From assembly GCF_003443735.1 (NCBI RefSeq), contig NZ_CP031969.1, forward strand, positions 4,030,001-4,094,000: a stretch of 64,000 nt of DNA, in the 5' to 3' direction. The position numbers were made by a program, and so were the translations under genes. The notes below the pieces were generated by a model. It was not told the DNA's origin. It ran no database searches and saw only the letters and a list, made by a program, of their open reading frames with translations. Shown here one piece after another: positions 25,406-33,936 of the stretch (position 1 is its first letter; each line of letters starts with the position of its first letter). Source of the DNA: Streptomyces sp. CC0208. Its GTDB lineage: Bacteria; Actinomycetota; Actinomycetes; Streptomycetales; Streptomycetaceae.

Positions 25406-25749
25406 GATTTTGCGTCCTCCTCTCGCACCCAAAGCGCTTTAAGAATTTCCTTTCTAGGGGCCCATCGGGTTCCTTTGATGAACCCATGAGTGAGGCGCAC
25501 TGCGCCCACTTTGGTCCCCGGCACGTCGAAGAATGGAAGCCGAACATCTCCCGGTTTCAATTCTCGAATTCCATCTTCAAGATTGTTAATTTCCCTCGGG
25601 AATGTTAATTCACGGTGTGCGAAGTCTTCTAATACCATCAAGATATCCGCCAGCCGTGCTCGGTCCTTCTTTTTCCTCGACCCCTCCAGGCTGAGAAAGA
25701 ATTCGTCACACTTGTAACTACCGTCTGTCGTTCGGGCGGCCTCGACCAT
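25402..25749 (-). CDS. HigB/RelE-superfamily (Gp49-like) toxin
   Basis: 115 residues from ATG 25749; an open upstream extension lacks a ribosome binding site. The segment LADILMVLEDFAHRELTFPREINNLEDGIRELKPGDVRLPFF followed by VRLTHGFIKGTR matches phage Gp49-like/HigB mRNA interferases: paired basic residues and the late FxKxxxW-type turn (GFIKGTRW). It contains a TTA leucine codon (25606-25608), so full translation should need the bldA tRNA. GC is low compared with the host. Confidence 0.8.
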   Translation of the reverse strand: MVEAARTTDGSYKCDEFFLSLEGSRKKKDRARLADILMVLEDFAHRELTFPREINNLEDGIRELKPGDVRLPFFDVPGTKVGAVRLTHGFIKGTRWAPRKEILKALWVREEDAKS

Positions 25750-26564
25750 GTGCTTGCGTCCGGCCTCGTAGTAGATCCGACTACAAGCTGTGCACACCCG
25801 ACGATTCAGTCCAGTTATGACTGTACCCCCCCGCCCCAAGGGCCAACAAGACAGAAGAGTGATCGTTACCCAACTACAGCCTGTTGGCCTATACCGATCA
25901 AGGCTGGGCGCGCGTCACTCTCTGTCATTACATACCCTCCCGCAAGCCCAGCCACACGAGATGGCTAGGCGGCTACCGTAGCGGCCGTCTTTGGTCCGGT
26001 GAAGGCGATGGGCGAACGTGACCCCATGGAGTTAACGGAGGTTGTGAACAGAACCTCTGTCTTCTTTACGTGATGGGGTGGCCAAGTTCTCATTTGCGTG
26101 CTCGGCGGGTGCGAGGTGCCGATCAAGGAATCGAATGCGTGTTTGCCTATGAAGTTGACCGCGTGCCCCAGCGAGTCCGTAGCCAGGCGTCGGCACCTGC
26201 GCTGGATGAGCGTCCGGTTGCCCGCATTCCGACTGCCCGGGCACTCAGGCGTGCTGGTCTGTCAGTTGACCGCCTGCCGGGTGACATCAACGGCTGACAT
26301 CAACAGGGGCGTACAACTACACACGGCGGTGGACTCGTCATCGTTTGATGGACCGGTGGGTCCCAGGTGGCCAGGCTCGATGGCCGTGATCGATGCGCCT
26401 ACGGATCAGATGTCTTGTGGGCCATGCGTGGGCCAGAGGTGCGGAAACGTCGAACTCTCGCAGTGTTTCCGCAGGTCAGATCAGGAGGCCATGCTCGTAC
26501 GGCGACGCTCTTGAAAGCCGTTGACGTGCCGGCGCCTCGCCGCGAGTACGCCGACACGCACGAG
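25750..26564. other. 815-bp region without a supported gene
   Basis: It separates the TAC operon promoter from the ScoMcrA-like stop codon. Short frames on both strands (longest ~138 codons) show no family signature, no ribosome binding site and no codon bias. A weak inverted repeat GAGGTT/AACCTC occurs near 26040-26056. It may hold decayed mobile DNA. Confidence 0.6.
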
Positions 26565-28241
26565 TCAATCGAGCATCGCCTCATGGAGGCGGCGCGCAGT
26601 AGCAGTGAGCAGGCGCCGAAGATTCTCCCTGTTCTCGCCGTAGGTCTTGAGGGCGTGGCAGTTGGGGCACAGGGCGATCATGTTCCAAGGGACATCGGGT
26701 CCCTTCTTGGCGAGGTCCTTGACGTGGTCGACCTGCAAGATTGGCAGTCCGGCTGTGGTCAGCTCGGTGGGATGCCCTGCGCATTGGGGGTTTTCGCACC
26801 TGCCGCGGCAGCGCTTGATGACGGCAGCTCGCGCGCTGGGGTCGCGGACGTACTTGTCGGCCAGCGTCGGCTTCTTCAGCCCGCGGCGCCGCTCGGCGTT
26901 GGCCTCGGCTTTCTGCGCGAGACGCCGATACGCATCCTCGTCGCTCTCCTCGGTGGTGGGGGCTTCAAGGGCGAGGTCGCTGGGACGGTAGTCGTCAGTG
27001 TCGTCGTGGAGCTCGCCTGTATCTGCGTCCAGCGCTTCCAGCACTTCGGCAGGCCAGGTCTCCCGCTCTGGGGAGGGGACGGGCGCCAGCACCCAGAGGA
27101 ACTCGCGGCGGGGCCGTTTATCTTTGCCAACGCCCCACCGCAGTCGGCGTTGCACGATGACGGCCCAGGTTTCGAAGCTGAACTGTCCTTGGAACGGCTT
27201 GTGCCAGTAGCGCAGCGGCTGGCCTGCCATCTGGTGTTCGGCCATGAGTTCGTTGCCGTCGATGAGCTTTTGGTCGCCAGACAGGCCGTCGCCCACGTAG
27301 GCGATCCAGTTGGTGTCCGGGATGCGCCCATCGGCGTAGGGGCCCTTGTCGTCGGAGAAGGCGCTCAGGATGCCGTCGGCGAGGCAGCCGATCCCTGCCA
27401 TCTTCTGTCCGCCGTAGACCCGCCAAATAGCATCCCGATCCTTGAAGGTTTCCCCAAGTAGCGGGCGCAAGGCATCTGGCCACCTGCCAGCAAGCAGCTC
27501 GTGGAGGCCGAAGTCTTCGAGCAAGCCTGCTGGAAGGGGATGGAAGTAGCGCAGGATCAGCCCAGCAGCCGCGGCTGCCGCGGCATCCGGGTGGGAGCGG
27601 AGCAGGTTGTAGTCATCCTCGCGCAGGCCGCCAAGGGGGTTGACCTCGTTCAGAGACTCCAAGGTGGGGCGCCGCCCACGGCTGGTCAGGTTGAGTTCCT
27701 GCCCCTGCTCGATGGTCCACAACTCATCGCGAATAAGCGCCCAGAACGGGTAACGGGCTCCGTCCACACCGTCTTCCACCTGGCCGTACTTCACCAGCAG
27801 AGGTGCGACAGCATCACGGATGGTCGCCCATGGCTGCATGCGGGGTGCTCCGGCCAGAGCCTGGCCGATGGCCCAGAGCAGAAGGACGGGACGGTGTAGA
27901 GCGGGCCCCGTGGCACGTCGGGCCGGCCGGACGTCCCCCACGCGCCGGTGAAAGGACTTGGGGGGCTCCACCACGGTGAAACCCTCTCTCCGAAGCCATG
28001 CCACGGCATGCTTGAGGCCCCCGCTGAGCCCCGGAGAAGAGGGCTTGAGCGCTACGCCGAAGTCGTACTTGTGGGCAACGCCAGCTATCGCCTTCGAGTC
28101 GTACAAGTTCCCCTCGTGCTCCAGGAGATAGGTAGCCGCAGCACGGAAGCCGTAGAAGTCCCGGAACGCCTCCCGGCCGATCCGGTCGTGCTCCGCAATC
28201 GCCTGCAAGATGCCTGCACGAGTGATCTCAGAAGCTGCCAT
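26565..28241 (-). CDS. ScoMcrA-like type IV restriction endonuclease (modified/phosphorothioated DNA)
   Basis: 558 residues. Domain order: N-terminal head (~1-95); sulfur-binding domain with ALHRPVLLLWAIGQA, RYPFWALIRD and VNPLGGL (~115-260); an SRA-like middle domain with GDQKLIDGNELMAEHQ (~330-420); and an HNH nuclease, CENPQCAGHP...ILQVDHVKDL...MIALCPNCHALKTYG (~480-540). This is the layout of S. coelicolor ScoMcrA, which cuts phosphorothioated and 5-methylcytosine DNA. All nuclease motif residues are present. An alternative GTG start lies 3 codons upstream (28250). Confidence 0.9.
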   Translation of the reverse strand: MAASEITRAGILQAIAEHDRIGREAFRDFYGFRAAATYLLEHEGNLYDSKAIAGVAHKYDFGVALKPSSPGLSGGLKHAVAWLRREGFTVVEPPKSFHRRVGDVRPARRATGPALHRPVLLLWAIGQALAGAPRMQPWATIRDAVAPLLVKYGQVEDGVDGARYPFWALIRDELWTIEQGQELNLTSRGRRPTLESLNEVNPLGGLREDDYNLLRSHPDAAAAAAAGLILRYFHPLPAGLLEDFGLHELLAGRWPDALRPLLGETFKDRDAIWRVYGGQKMAGIGCLADGILSAFSDDKGPYADGRIPDTNWIAYVGDGLSGDQKLIDGNELMAEHQMAGQPLRYWHKPFQGQFSFETWAVIVQRRLRWGVGKDKRPRREFLWVLAPVPSPERETWPAEVLEALDADTGELHDDTDDYRPSDLALEAPTTEESDEDAYRRLAQKAEANAERRRGLKKPTLADKYVRDPSARAAVIKRCRGRCENPQCAGHPTELTTAGLPILQVDHVKDLAKKGPDVPWNMIALCPNCHALKTYGENRENLRRLLTATARRLHEAMLD

Positions 28242-28571
28242 GCGCGACACCGTAGATCACGCCACTGACACTGCAGCCCCTGGCGGCTCATCCGCTCGCG
28301 GGACGGCCGGGGCCGCCTCACTGCGGGAATGGCCAGGGATTCGCTACAACAAGGGGAGCGAGACCGGACGGCTGGGCACCTCGCCGCCTGAGTCACCAAC
28401 CGCACTGCCGTACACAGAGCCGCGCGCCCTCCTGCGGGCGTTCAACTTCCTCGACGTCACCTGTAATTGAAGCGTGGACGAGAGGACGTGCCAGGCTCAA
28501 GAGCATCAGCGCTCAGCGGAACCGGGCAGCGAATCTGCGACACACCTCCGACACAGTCACGGCCAGTCCGT
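28242..28571. other. 330-bp gap without a supported gene
   Basis: This gap contains the promoter of the endonuclease gene and the 3' flank of the metalloprotease operon. No family-like reading frame and no clear terminator were found. Confidence 0.5.
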
Positions 28572-28784
28572 TCAGGAGGTGGATATGAATCTACACCGCA
28601 CAGTAAGTAGCCCATCCTCGCCCATGGAAGCGACATAGGCTATGTCGTCAGGCACCGGACTACCCTCCATCACGGCTTCGCCACGAGCCAAAAGTCCCCG
28701 AATGTAACGGTCCTCGAGCCGTCGCGTATGGAGGGTGTCCCCCGCTTGCTGTCCCGCCGGAACGACAGCACTTGGCTCCGCCAT
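28572..28784 (-). CDS. Small hypothetical protein downstream of the metalloprotease
   Basis: 70 residues, ending MGEDGLLTVRCRFISTS. It starts 22 bp after the stop of the metalloprotease and shares its lower GC and strand. It contains a short RYIRGLLARGEAVMEG segment. No family recognised. It could be a partner or inhibitor of the protease; that is inference from spacing alone. Confidence 0.55.
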   Translation of the reverse strand: MAEPSAVVPAGQQAGDTLHTRRLEDRYIRGLLARGEAVMEGSPVPDDIAYVASMGEDGLLTVRCRFISTS

Positions 28785-28806
28785 GATCGAATCCCGTCTC
28801 AGATAA

Positions 28807-30225
28807 CTAGGCGAACGCTACCTGCCTCAGCCGAGCCGGTCCAGTGTCAGGTTTGAAGATCTCGTAGACCGTAGATCCCACCGCAATTGCTGGCATCGGA
28901 GAGTTCGAGATAGTCAAACCCTTGTCTACTTCCACTTGGTGGTGCATAAACAAGGAATCGACAAAACAAGCTGCCAAGATCTTCGATTCTCTCAGATCTG
29001 CAACCGGATCTGAGCCTCTAGGGGAGACGATAGACGGGGATTCGCGTGGCACTCCAACTTCAAAAGACCCGATTACGCCATACTTCTCCCCGTCTATGCT
29101 AAGTGAATGTGCCGGGTCACTGGTGTCGCGTCCGGGCCCATCCGGGATGTACGCGCCGGTGAATCCTTTCAAATTGTTTCTGCTGACTCCTGCAAGGTCG
29201 CCTGGAAGTAGGACTCCCCTACCCGAGAAAGACTCTCGTAGCGGCGACTCATACTCTCCGCCAAAATCCCGCATATCAACAAGCAGCATATTTGCGGCCA
29301 TGTCCGACCAGTACCTATTAGATACGGGCGTTTGGCTAGCCGCTTGACATAGGATTCGAGCCGTCACATTGGCAGCCTGCTGGAGGTCTTCGACCGATTT
29401 ACTCGACCGAGAAAATACGCCTGCTAGAAAATCTAGAAAAGCTGCTGAGAATATCCGCGAGAAAGAGTGCTTTTCGTTGCAAAGTGAATGCGCGGGGGAC
29501 CGGATCGGAAGCTCTAGCGGGTCGATGTAGTAGAATTCGTTAGCCATGTCTCGCATGGCCGAAGGTTCGGCTAGTCCTGGCCAACGCCTCCGGACCTCAG
29601 ATGACAGTTGTTCTGCCATTCTGGAGAGCCTAGATGACTGGTTGATCACTCCGTGAGTCTCGTGAATTACAGCCGAGCAGAAGCTAGGGAGCGTGAGTGA
29701 GGACAGCATGGAACAGATGTCGCCAAAAGATTCATGGAAAGCCTTTACTTCTAGGGTCTGAGTCTCGATCAGCTCGGGTCGAAGACCGTCAAGTATTGCA
29801 TGTCCTACTTCATGACATACGATATCGGGACTCTCGCAGGAGAAGATTCCCGACGGGGTGCGATGGAACTCTAGGCCAAGTTTTTCGGAGGAACGGTGGT
29901 AATATCCGCCCAAGCCTTCACCTGCGTAAATCCTAACCGGAAGCACTCCCTTCATTACAGGATGCCAGGAGAGCGAAATCGAGGTCTGCGCTAGCCAGTC
30001 CTTTGTTCGGGCTAGGGAATCGCTGGCAGTCCAGTATCGGATTGCATGACGGCGAGTGTCGTCACTATTTGGTTCTCGCTCACTTATTTTACAGGCGAGT
30101 GGAGATTCGCCAGGATCCCTGGCGGTTATTCCAATCGGGGTGCGCGAGGAGGGATGTATTCCGGGGTCCTCTTCCCATACATGAACGGTTGGACGACTCA
30201 CTGCGTCAACGATTTGTTGATCCAT
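28807..30225 (-). CDS. Cytoplasmic gluzincin (thermolysin-like) metalloprotease
   Basis: 472 residues without signal peptide or membrane segment. Zinc motif HEVGH is at 138-142, followed by KAFHESFGD with the third ligand at E165 and an Asp four residues later, the same HExxH...ExxxD arrangement as thermolysin (M4) enzymes. The remaining ~300 residues match no family I recognise. GC is near 52%, far below the host. Its position in AICE cargo next to a type IV nuclease and a TAC operon suggests a defence or conflict role (inference). Confidence 0.8.
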   Translation of the reverse strand: MDQQIVDAVSRPTVHVWEEDPGIHPSSRTPIGITARDPGESPLACKISEREPNSDDTRRHAIRYWTASDSLARTKDWLAQTSISLSWHPVMKGVLPVRIYAGEGLGGYYHRSSEKLGLEFHRTPSGIFSCESPDIVCHEVGHAILDGLRPELIETQTLEVKAFHESFGDICSMLSSLTLPSFCSAVIHETHGVINQSSRLSRMAEQLSSEVRRRWPGLAEPSAMRDMANEFYYIDPLELPIRSPAHSLCNEKHSFSRIFSAAFLDFLAGVFSRSSKSVEDLQQAANVTARILCQAASQTPVSNRYWSDMAANMLLVDMRDFGGEYESPLRESFSGRGVLLPGDLAGVSRNNLKGFTGAYIPDGPGRDTSDPAHSLSIDGEKYGVIGSFEVGVPRESPSIVSPRGSDPVADLRESKILAACFVDSLFMHHQVEVDKGLTISNSPMPAIAVGSTVYEIFKPDTGPARLRQVAFA

Positions 30226-30895
30226 GTCCGTTCACATCCGATGCTCTGGGTCTCGCTCTTCTTCCAGAATGACCCTCTCTAGCCACCTGAGCCACTCGGA
30301 TGGGTCGGGGCATGTGGGACTGGCGTCGAGACTGTGGGACGCGATACATCGGCGCTCCTGTCCGGGAGCCACGCGTCTGTTGGCCTACATAGCTGCCTTG
30401 CGGACAAAGCCAGCGCAGTCGGTCCAGGGCAGTGAGGATCAGGTCAGCACCGCTGTCCAATCCGAGCTCGACCGTGCTGGCGTCGCCCTCACTCTCCATC
30501 GCAGCAGCCCTGGCCGGTCTCGTCGAGCAGTCAGAGCCCGGTTTCCTCCGGGCAGCCGGCTCCGGCTCGCAGACTGACGGGATCGCATCAATCAGGGGCA
30601 GAAACTGGGTGACGTCGTTTGCCCGTCCTGCTGCTACAGAACTGGCTGACCCTCGTGAACTTGGCTGGCTCCCTTGTGCCGCGTCCGGAGTTGTCGCGGT
30701 GCCGTCCGCTCGGCCACTGACTTTGTGGATGGACAGCCCACGGGGCGGCGGGCCAGACAAGTCATGAGCAATGGAGAAAACCTGGAGATGATCTTGCGAT
30801 GGCAGCCCTGTAGCGCCACAGGAGACCGACGCATACCAATGCCTTGACCTGCATCTTTGTCGTCATACACAGGTCGGTGATCTGTCAGGGCCTAA
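30226..30895. other. 670-bp region before attR without a supported gene
   Basis: Reading frames of 110-184 codons exist on both strands but none shows a family signature, and they overlap each other. It presumably holds the metalloprotease promoter and element-terminal DNA, possibly including integrase arm sites. Confidence 0.5.
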
Positions 30896-30940
30896 TTCGG
30901 GACGAAGAGGTCGTGGGTTCAAATCCCGCCACCCCGACAG
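30896..30940 (+). other. attR: 45-bp duplicate of the tRNA-Pro 3' end
   Basis: Identical over 45 bp to 10370-10414. The sequence before it (CCTAA) does not continue the tRNA, so this copy is not a functional tRNA. Host chromosome resumes after it. Confidence 0.95.
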
Positions 30941-30950
30941 TTGAAACACC

Positions 30951-30988
30951 AGGTGAGGCACCTAGGAACGTTCCTAGGTGCCTCACCT
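30951..30988. terminator. Native tRNA-Pro terminator, displaced by AICE insertion
   Basis: A perfect 38-bp palindrome, AGGTGAGGCACCTAGGAAC and its complement, lies 10 bp after the attR core. The bases between core and palindrome (TTGAAACACC) resemble those at attL (AGAAACACC), where a different element-borne hairpin follows. Before integration this palindrome lay directly behind the tRNA gene. Confidence 0.85.
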
Positions 30989-31180
30989 GTTTCTGCGTAC
31001 GTGTCTGCGTGACTACCGCTCCGGGCCCCGCTTGCCGTCGGGCTGAATCTGCTTCCGGTAGACCTCCTCGGTGACCTTCCTACCGATGGCACACCGCCGG
31101 GGTGGCGAACTTCCGTCCTGTGCAAACGAGTTCAAGCTCCACACTCAACTCTGGGCCGGACCTCAGGCATGCTCGGCTGC

Positions 31181-31417
31181 ATGAGTGCCTACAGCAGCGA
31201 CCAGGACTTGCACGTCACCGATGCCACCGGGAATGGCGTCGAGGTGGATGTGGCAACCCACCTGCTGAACGGCACCGTACGACTGTCAGTGCTGTGGACC
31301 GATGAGATCTGCCTACGGCCGGATGACGCCGAGCGCGTCGCCCACGCCTTGCTACGAGCCGCCGAACACGGCCGCCGCATCGCCGAGGAACGAGACTCAG
31401 GACCAAGGCGTGGTTGA
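31181..31417 (+). CDS. Small hypothetical protein
   Basis: 78 residues from ATG 31181. Acidic N-terminal part (DQDLHVTDATGNGVEVDVA), then ICLRPDDAERVAHALLRAAEHGRRI, a helix typical of small Streptomyces proteins of unknown role. Codon bias is host-like. The 30989-31180 stretch before it and 31418-31578 after it show no other gene. Confidence 0.6.
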   Translation: MSAYSSDQDLHVTDATGNGVEVDVATHLLNGTVRLSVLWTDEICLRPDDAERVAHALLRAAEHGRRIAEERDSGPRRG

Positions 31418-31578
31418 CCCGTGCCGGGAGGGGCGCTGGTGCGTGGTGCACGCGGGCCCGCGGACAAGCCCCACCCTGCACACAGAGATCGGGCCCACGT
31501 GCAGCCCGGCACCCAACTACGAGCAAACCCCGCCCGGAACAAGCGACTCGGGCGACCAGCAGCACTCGCCGACCGGGG

Positions 31579-32496
31579 TCAGTGCGCCGCAGGACCCGTG
31601 GGCGGGTCGGTGGCTGCTGCGTCTCGGAGTGCTGACAGGAGGAGGCGCAGGGCGGGCTGGTCGAGGGCGGTTTCTCGGGCCACCGCTGAGATCACGCGGA
31701 TCGGTTCGGGGTTGCGTACCGGGCGGACGACGACGCCGGGGTGGCGGCCGCGCAGCCCCAGCCTCGGCATCAGGCCGACGCCGAGGCCGGCCGCGACGAA
31801 GCCCTGCGCGGTGGCGTAGTCCTCGCTGCGGATGACGAAGTCGGGGCTGAACCCGGCCGCCGCGCAGGAGTCGATCACCGGTTCCAGACAGGGGCCCGGC
31901 GGTTCGCTGCCGACCCACTGCTCCCCGGCCAGCTCGTGCAGGTCGATGACCTCCCGGTCCGCGAGCGGATGCCCCAGCGGCAGGACGGCCGCGTACGGGT
32001 CGTCGAGGAGGTGGACGAGACGGGACCCGTCCCCCGCCCGGCCCCGCGCCTGGACCACCACGGCCAGGTCGGCCCGGCCGCGGGCCACCTCCTGGAACGG
32101 GTCGTGCGGGTCGGCGAGTTCGAGGTCGACCCGGACGCCGGGGTGTTCCGCGCGGAGCCGGGCCAGGGCCGGGGCCACCAGCGTGGAACCCGCCGTGGCG
32201 AAGTACCGGACGGACAGCGTGCCGATGCGTCCGGCGCGGAGGTCGGCGAGGGCGCTTTCCGCCTGGGCGACCGCCGAGCTGATCAGGGCCGCGTGCTCGG
32301 TGAGCAGCAGACCGGCCGGGGTGGGCCGGACCCCCCGCCCGACCCGTTCGAGCAGTTCGGTGCCGGCCTGCTTCTCCAGCGCCGCCACCTGCTGGCTCAC
32401 GGCGGACGGTGTGTAGCCGAGGTGGGCCGCGGCCGCGGTGACCGTACCGCTGGTGACCACCGCACGCAGGACCTGGAGGCGCCTCACGTCAAGCAT
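31579..32496 (-). CDS. LysR family transcriptional regulator
   Basis: 305 residues. The N-terminal winged helix has LQVLRAVVTSGTVTAAAAHLGYTPSAVSQQVAALEKQ (~7-43), followed by the periplasmic-binding-like effector domain with LSVRYFATAGSTLVAP. It is divergent from the EamA exporter gene (131 bp apart), so it probably controls it. The inducer is unknown. Confidence 0.92.
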   Translation of the reverse strand: MLDVRRLQVLRAVVTSGTVTAAAAHLGYTPSAVSQQVAALEKQAGTELLERVGRGVRPTPAGLLLTEHAALISSAVAQAESALADLRAGRIGTLSVRYFATAGSTLVAPALARLRAEHPGVRVDLELADPHDPFQEVARGRADLAVVVQARGRAGDGSRLVHLLDDPYAAVLPLGHPLADREVIDLHELAGEQWVGSEPPGPCLEPVIDSCAAAGFSPDFVIRSEDYATAQGFVAAGLGVGLMPRLGLRGRHPGVVVRPVRNPEPIRVISAVARETALDQPALRLLLSALRDAAATDPPTGPAAH

Positions 32497-32627
32497 GTAG
32501 CACAGCTTAACAGACTAGGTAGAACCATTTGCTTGTCCTCACAGTTCGACTGAGGCATCGTCGAAGAACGGGACGGAAGGACCGGACCGACTACCGGGTC
32601 GTACGGCGGCCGGACGGAGTAAGCATC

Positions 32628-33626
32628 GTGAACAGTGGGACACGGAGTCTGCGGGGCGGGGTACGGCTGGCCGTGCTCGCCCTGCTGTGGGGCTCGACCT
32701 TCCTCTGGATCGAACTGGCGCTGCGCGGCCTCTCCCCGCTCCAGGTCACGTTCGTCCGCTGCCTCCTCGGCGCGCTCGTCCTCACCGTCGCCTGCTACGC
32801 GTCGGGTCGGCGCCTGCCGCGTGGCCGTACCGTCTGGCGGCACATCGTCGTCGCGGCCTTCTTCTGCAACGCGCTCCCCTTCGCCCTGTTCAGCCTGGGC
32901 CAGCAGACCGTCGACTCCGGCCTCGCGGGAGTCCTGAACGCCACGACCCCGCTGTGGTCGATCGCCCTCGGCCTGGCCCTCGGCTCGGAACACGGACTGC
33001 GCCCGGTCCGCCTGACGGGCCTGCTGCTCGGCTTCGCCGGCACGATCCTCATCCTCGCCCCGTGGCAGTCGGCCGGGGCCACCGGCTGGGGAGCCCTCGC
33101 CATTCTCGGCGCGGCCGCCAGCTACGCCGTCGCCTTCACCTACATGGGCCGCACCCTGGTGCGCAGGGGCACCCCGACCATCTCGCTCTCCGCCGCCCAA
33201 CTGGTCGCCGCGAGCGGGCTGACCGCCGTCGCGCTGCCGGTCGGCGGCCTGGAGTCGATCGACCCGGGCCCGGTGGTCGTGGTCGCGGCCCTGGTCCTCA
33301 GCGTCTTCTGCACCGCGATCACCTTCCACCTCACCTACCGGATCATCAACGACGAGGGCGCGACCAACGCCGCCGTGGTCGGCTACCTGCTGCCGGTGGT
33401 CTCCGTGCTCCTCGGCGCGGTCGTCCTGGGCGAGGGCCTGAGCGCCCGGGTCGTGCTGGGCATGGCCGTGGTCCTCGTAGGGGTCGGGATGACCCGCCGC
33501 AAGGACCCGACGGCCACGGCTCCGGCCCGGACCGGCGAGGCACAGGCACAGGCACAAGCCCAGGAAGAGGAAGAGGCACAGGAGAGCCACGCATCCCCCC
33601 GTTCCAAAACCCGCATCCCCCAATGA
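32628..33626 (+). CDS. EamA/DMT family transporter
   Basis: 332 residues from a GTG at 32628 with GGAG upstream. Ten hydrophobic helices in two EamA repeats (LALLWGSTFLWIELAL...; LVLSVFCTAITFHLTYRII...). These are drug/metabolite transporters in the inner membrane, usually exporters of amino acids or metabolites. The last ~30 residues are an unusual cytoplasmic tail rich in Gln/Ala/Glu (EAQAQAQAQEEEEAQE), built from a short CAGGCA repeat. The divergent LysR gene suggests inducible expression. Confidence 0.9.
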   Translation: MNSGTRSLRGGVRLAVLALLWGSTFLWIELALRGLSPLQVTFVRCLLGALVLTVACYASGRRLPRGRTVWRHIVVAAFFCNALPFALFSLGQQTVDSGLAGVLNATTPLWSIALGLALGSEHGLRPVRLTGLLLGFAGTILILAPWQSAGATGWGALAILGAAASYAVAFTYMGRTLVRRGTPTISLSAAQLVAASGLTAVALPVGGLESIDPGPVVVVAALVLSVFCTAITFHLTYRIINDEGATNAAVVGYLLPVVSVLLGAVVLGEGLSARVVLGMAVVLVGVGMTRRKDPTATAPARTGEAQAQAQAQEEEEAQESHASPRSKTRIPQ

Positions 33627-33687
33627 GAGCCACACCCGTCACGGCATCGGCCTCCCGGGACGATTGCGCAAGCTCTAAACTGTCGGC

Positions 33688-33936
33688 GTGGACGCAGCGG
33701 AGACAGTGCAGACGGCCGACGTGACCGGGTGGGAAGTCGCCGTCCTCGACGGCGGACCGGCCGACGGGATGCGGGTCAAGGTCGCCGACCGGCCCCGGGT
33801 CGTGCAGGTGTCGTACCCCTGCCGGGCGGAGGGCGCGCCGTCCGGGGTGCGGGTGGACGGCGTCTACGTCTACCGGCTCGATCACGGCGTGACGGACGAA
33901 CCCCTGCGCTACGGCTTCGACATCGCCTGCCCCTGA
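33688..33936 (+). CDS. Conserved small hypothetical protein
   Basis: 82 residues from a GTG at 33688. GWEVAVLDGGPADGMRVKV and GVYVYRLD are recognisable as a common Streptomyces protein of unknown function. Its last 28 bp overlap convergently with the 3' end of the P-type ATPase gene. Confidence 0.75.
   Translation: MDAAETVQTADVTGWEVAVLDGGPADGMRVKVADRPRVVQVSYPCRAEGAPSGVRVDGVYVYRLDHGVTDEPLRYGFDIACP

Larger units (their letters stand above)
10370..30940. mobile_element. AICE (actinomycete integrative and conjugative element) in tRNA-Pro
   Basis: A ~20.6-kb element bounded by 45-bp att repeats. It carries int and xis next to attL, a Prim-Pol replication module, a TraB/FtsK-like double-stranded DNA translocase, spread-type membrane genes, a GntR (KorSA-like) repressor and a cargo segment next to attR. 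All backbone modules look intact, so excision, replication and conjugative transfer are plausible. Cargo GC is clearly lower than the host in 24.2-25.8 kb and 28.8-30.2 kb, which points to separate acquisition. The gene content resembles the pSAM2-like group with a Prim-Pol replicase. Confidence 0.93.

Noticed and set aside
26032..26514. Possible genes between the TAC operon and the endonuclease
   Set aside because: Several overlapping short frames on both strands with no motif, start signal or codon bias.
28574..28632. AGGAGGT followed by ATG at 28585 opening a 16-codon frame on the + strand
   Set aside because: The Shine-Dalgarno-like tract is the antisense of the final Ser-Thr-Ser-stop codons of the small minus-strand gene, so it is probably coincidental.
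30206..30767. 184-codon minus frame and 111-117-codon plus frames before attR
   Set aside because: The frames conflict with one another and show no recognisable domain; the longest also overlaps the metalloprotease start.
30896..30940. Second tRNA-Pro gene
   Set aside because: Only the 3' portion is present; the acceptor 5' strand, D arm and half of the anticodon stem are missing, so it is attR.
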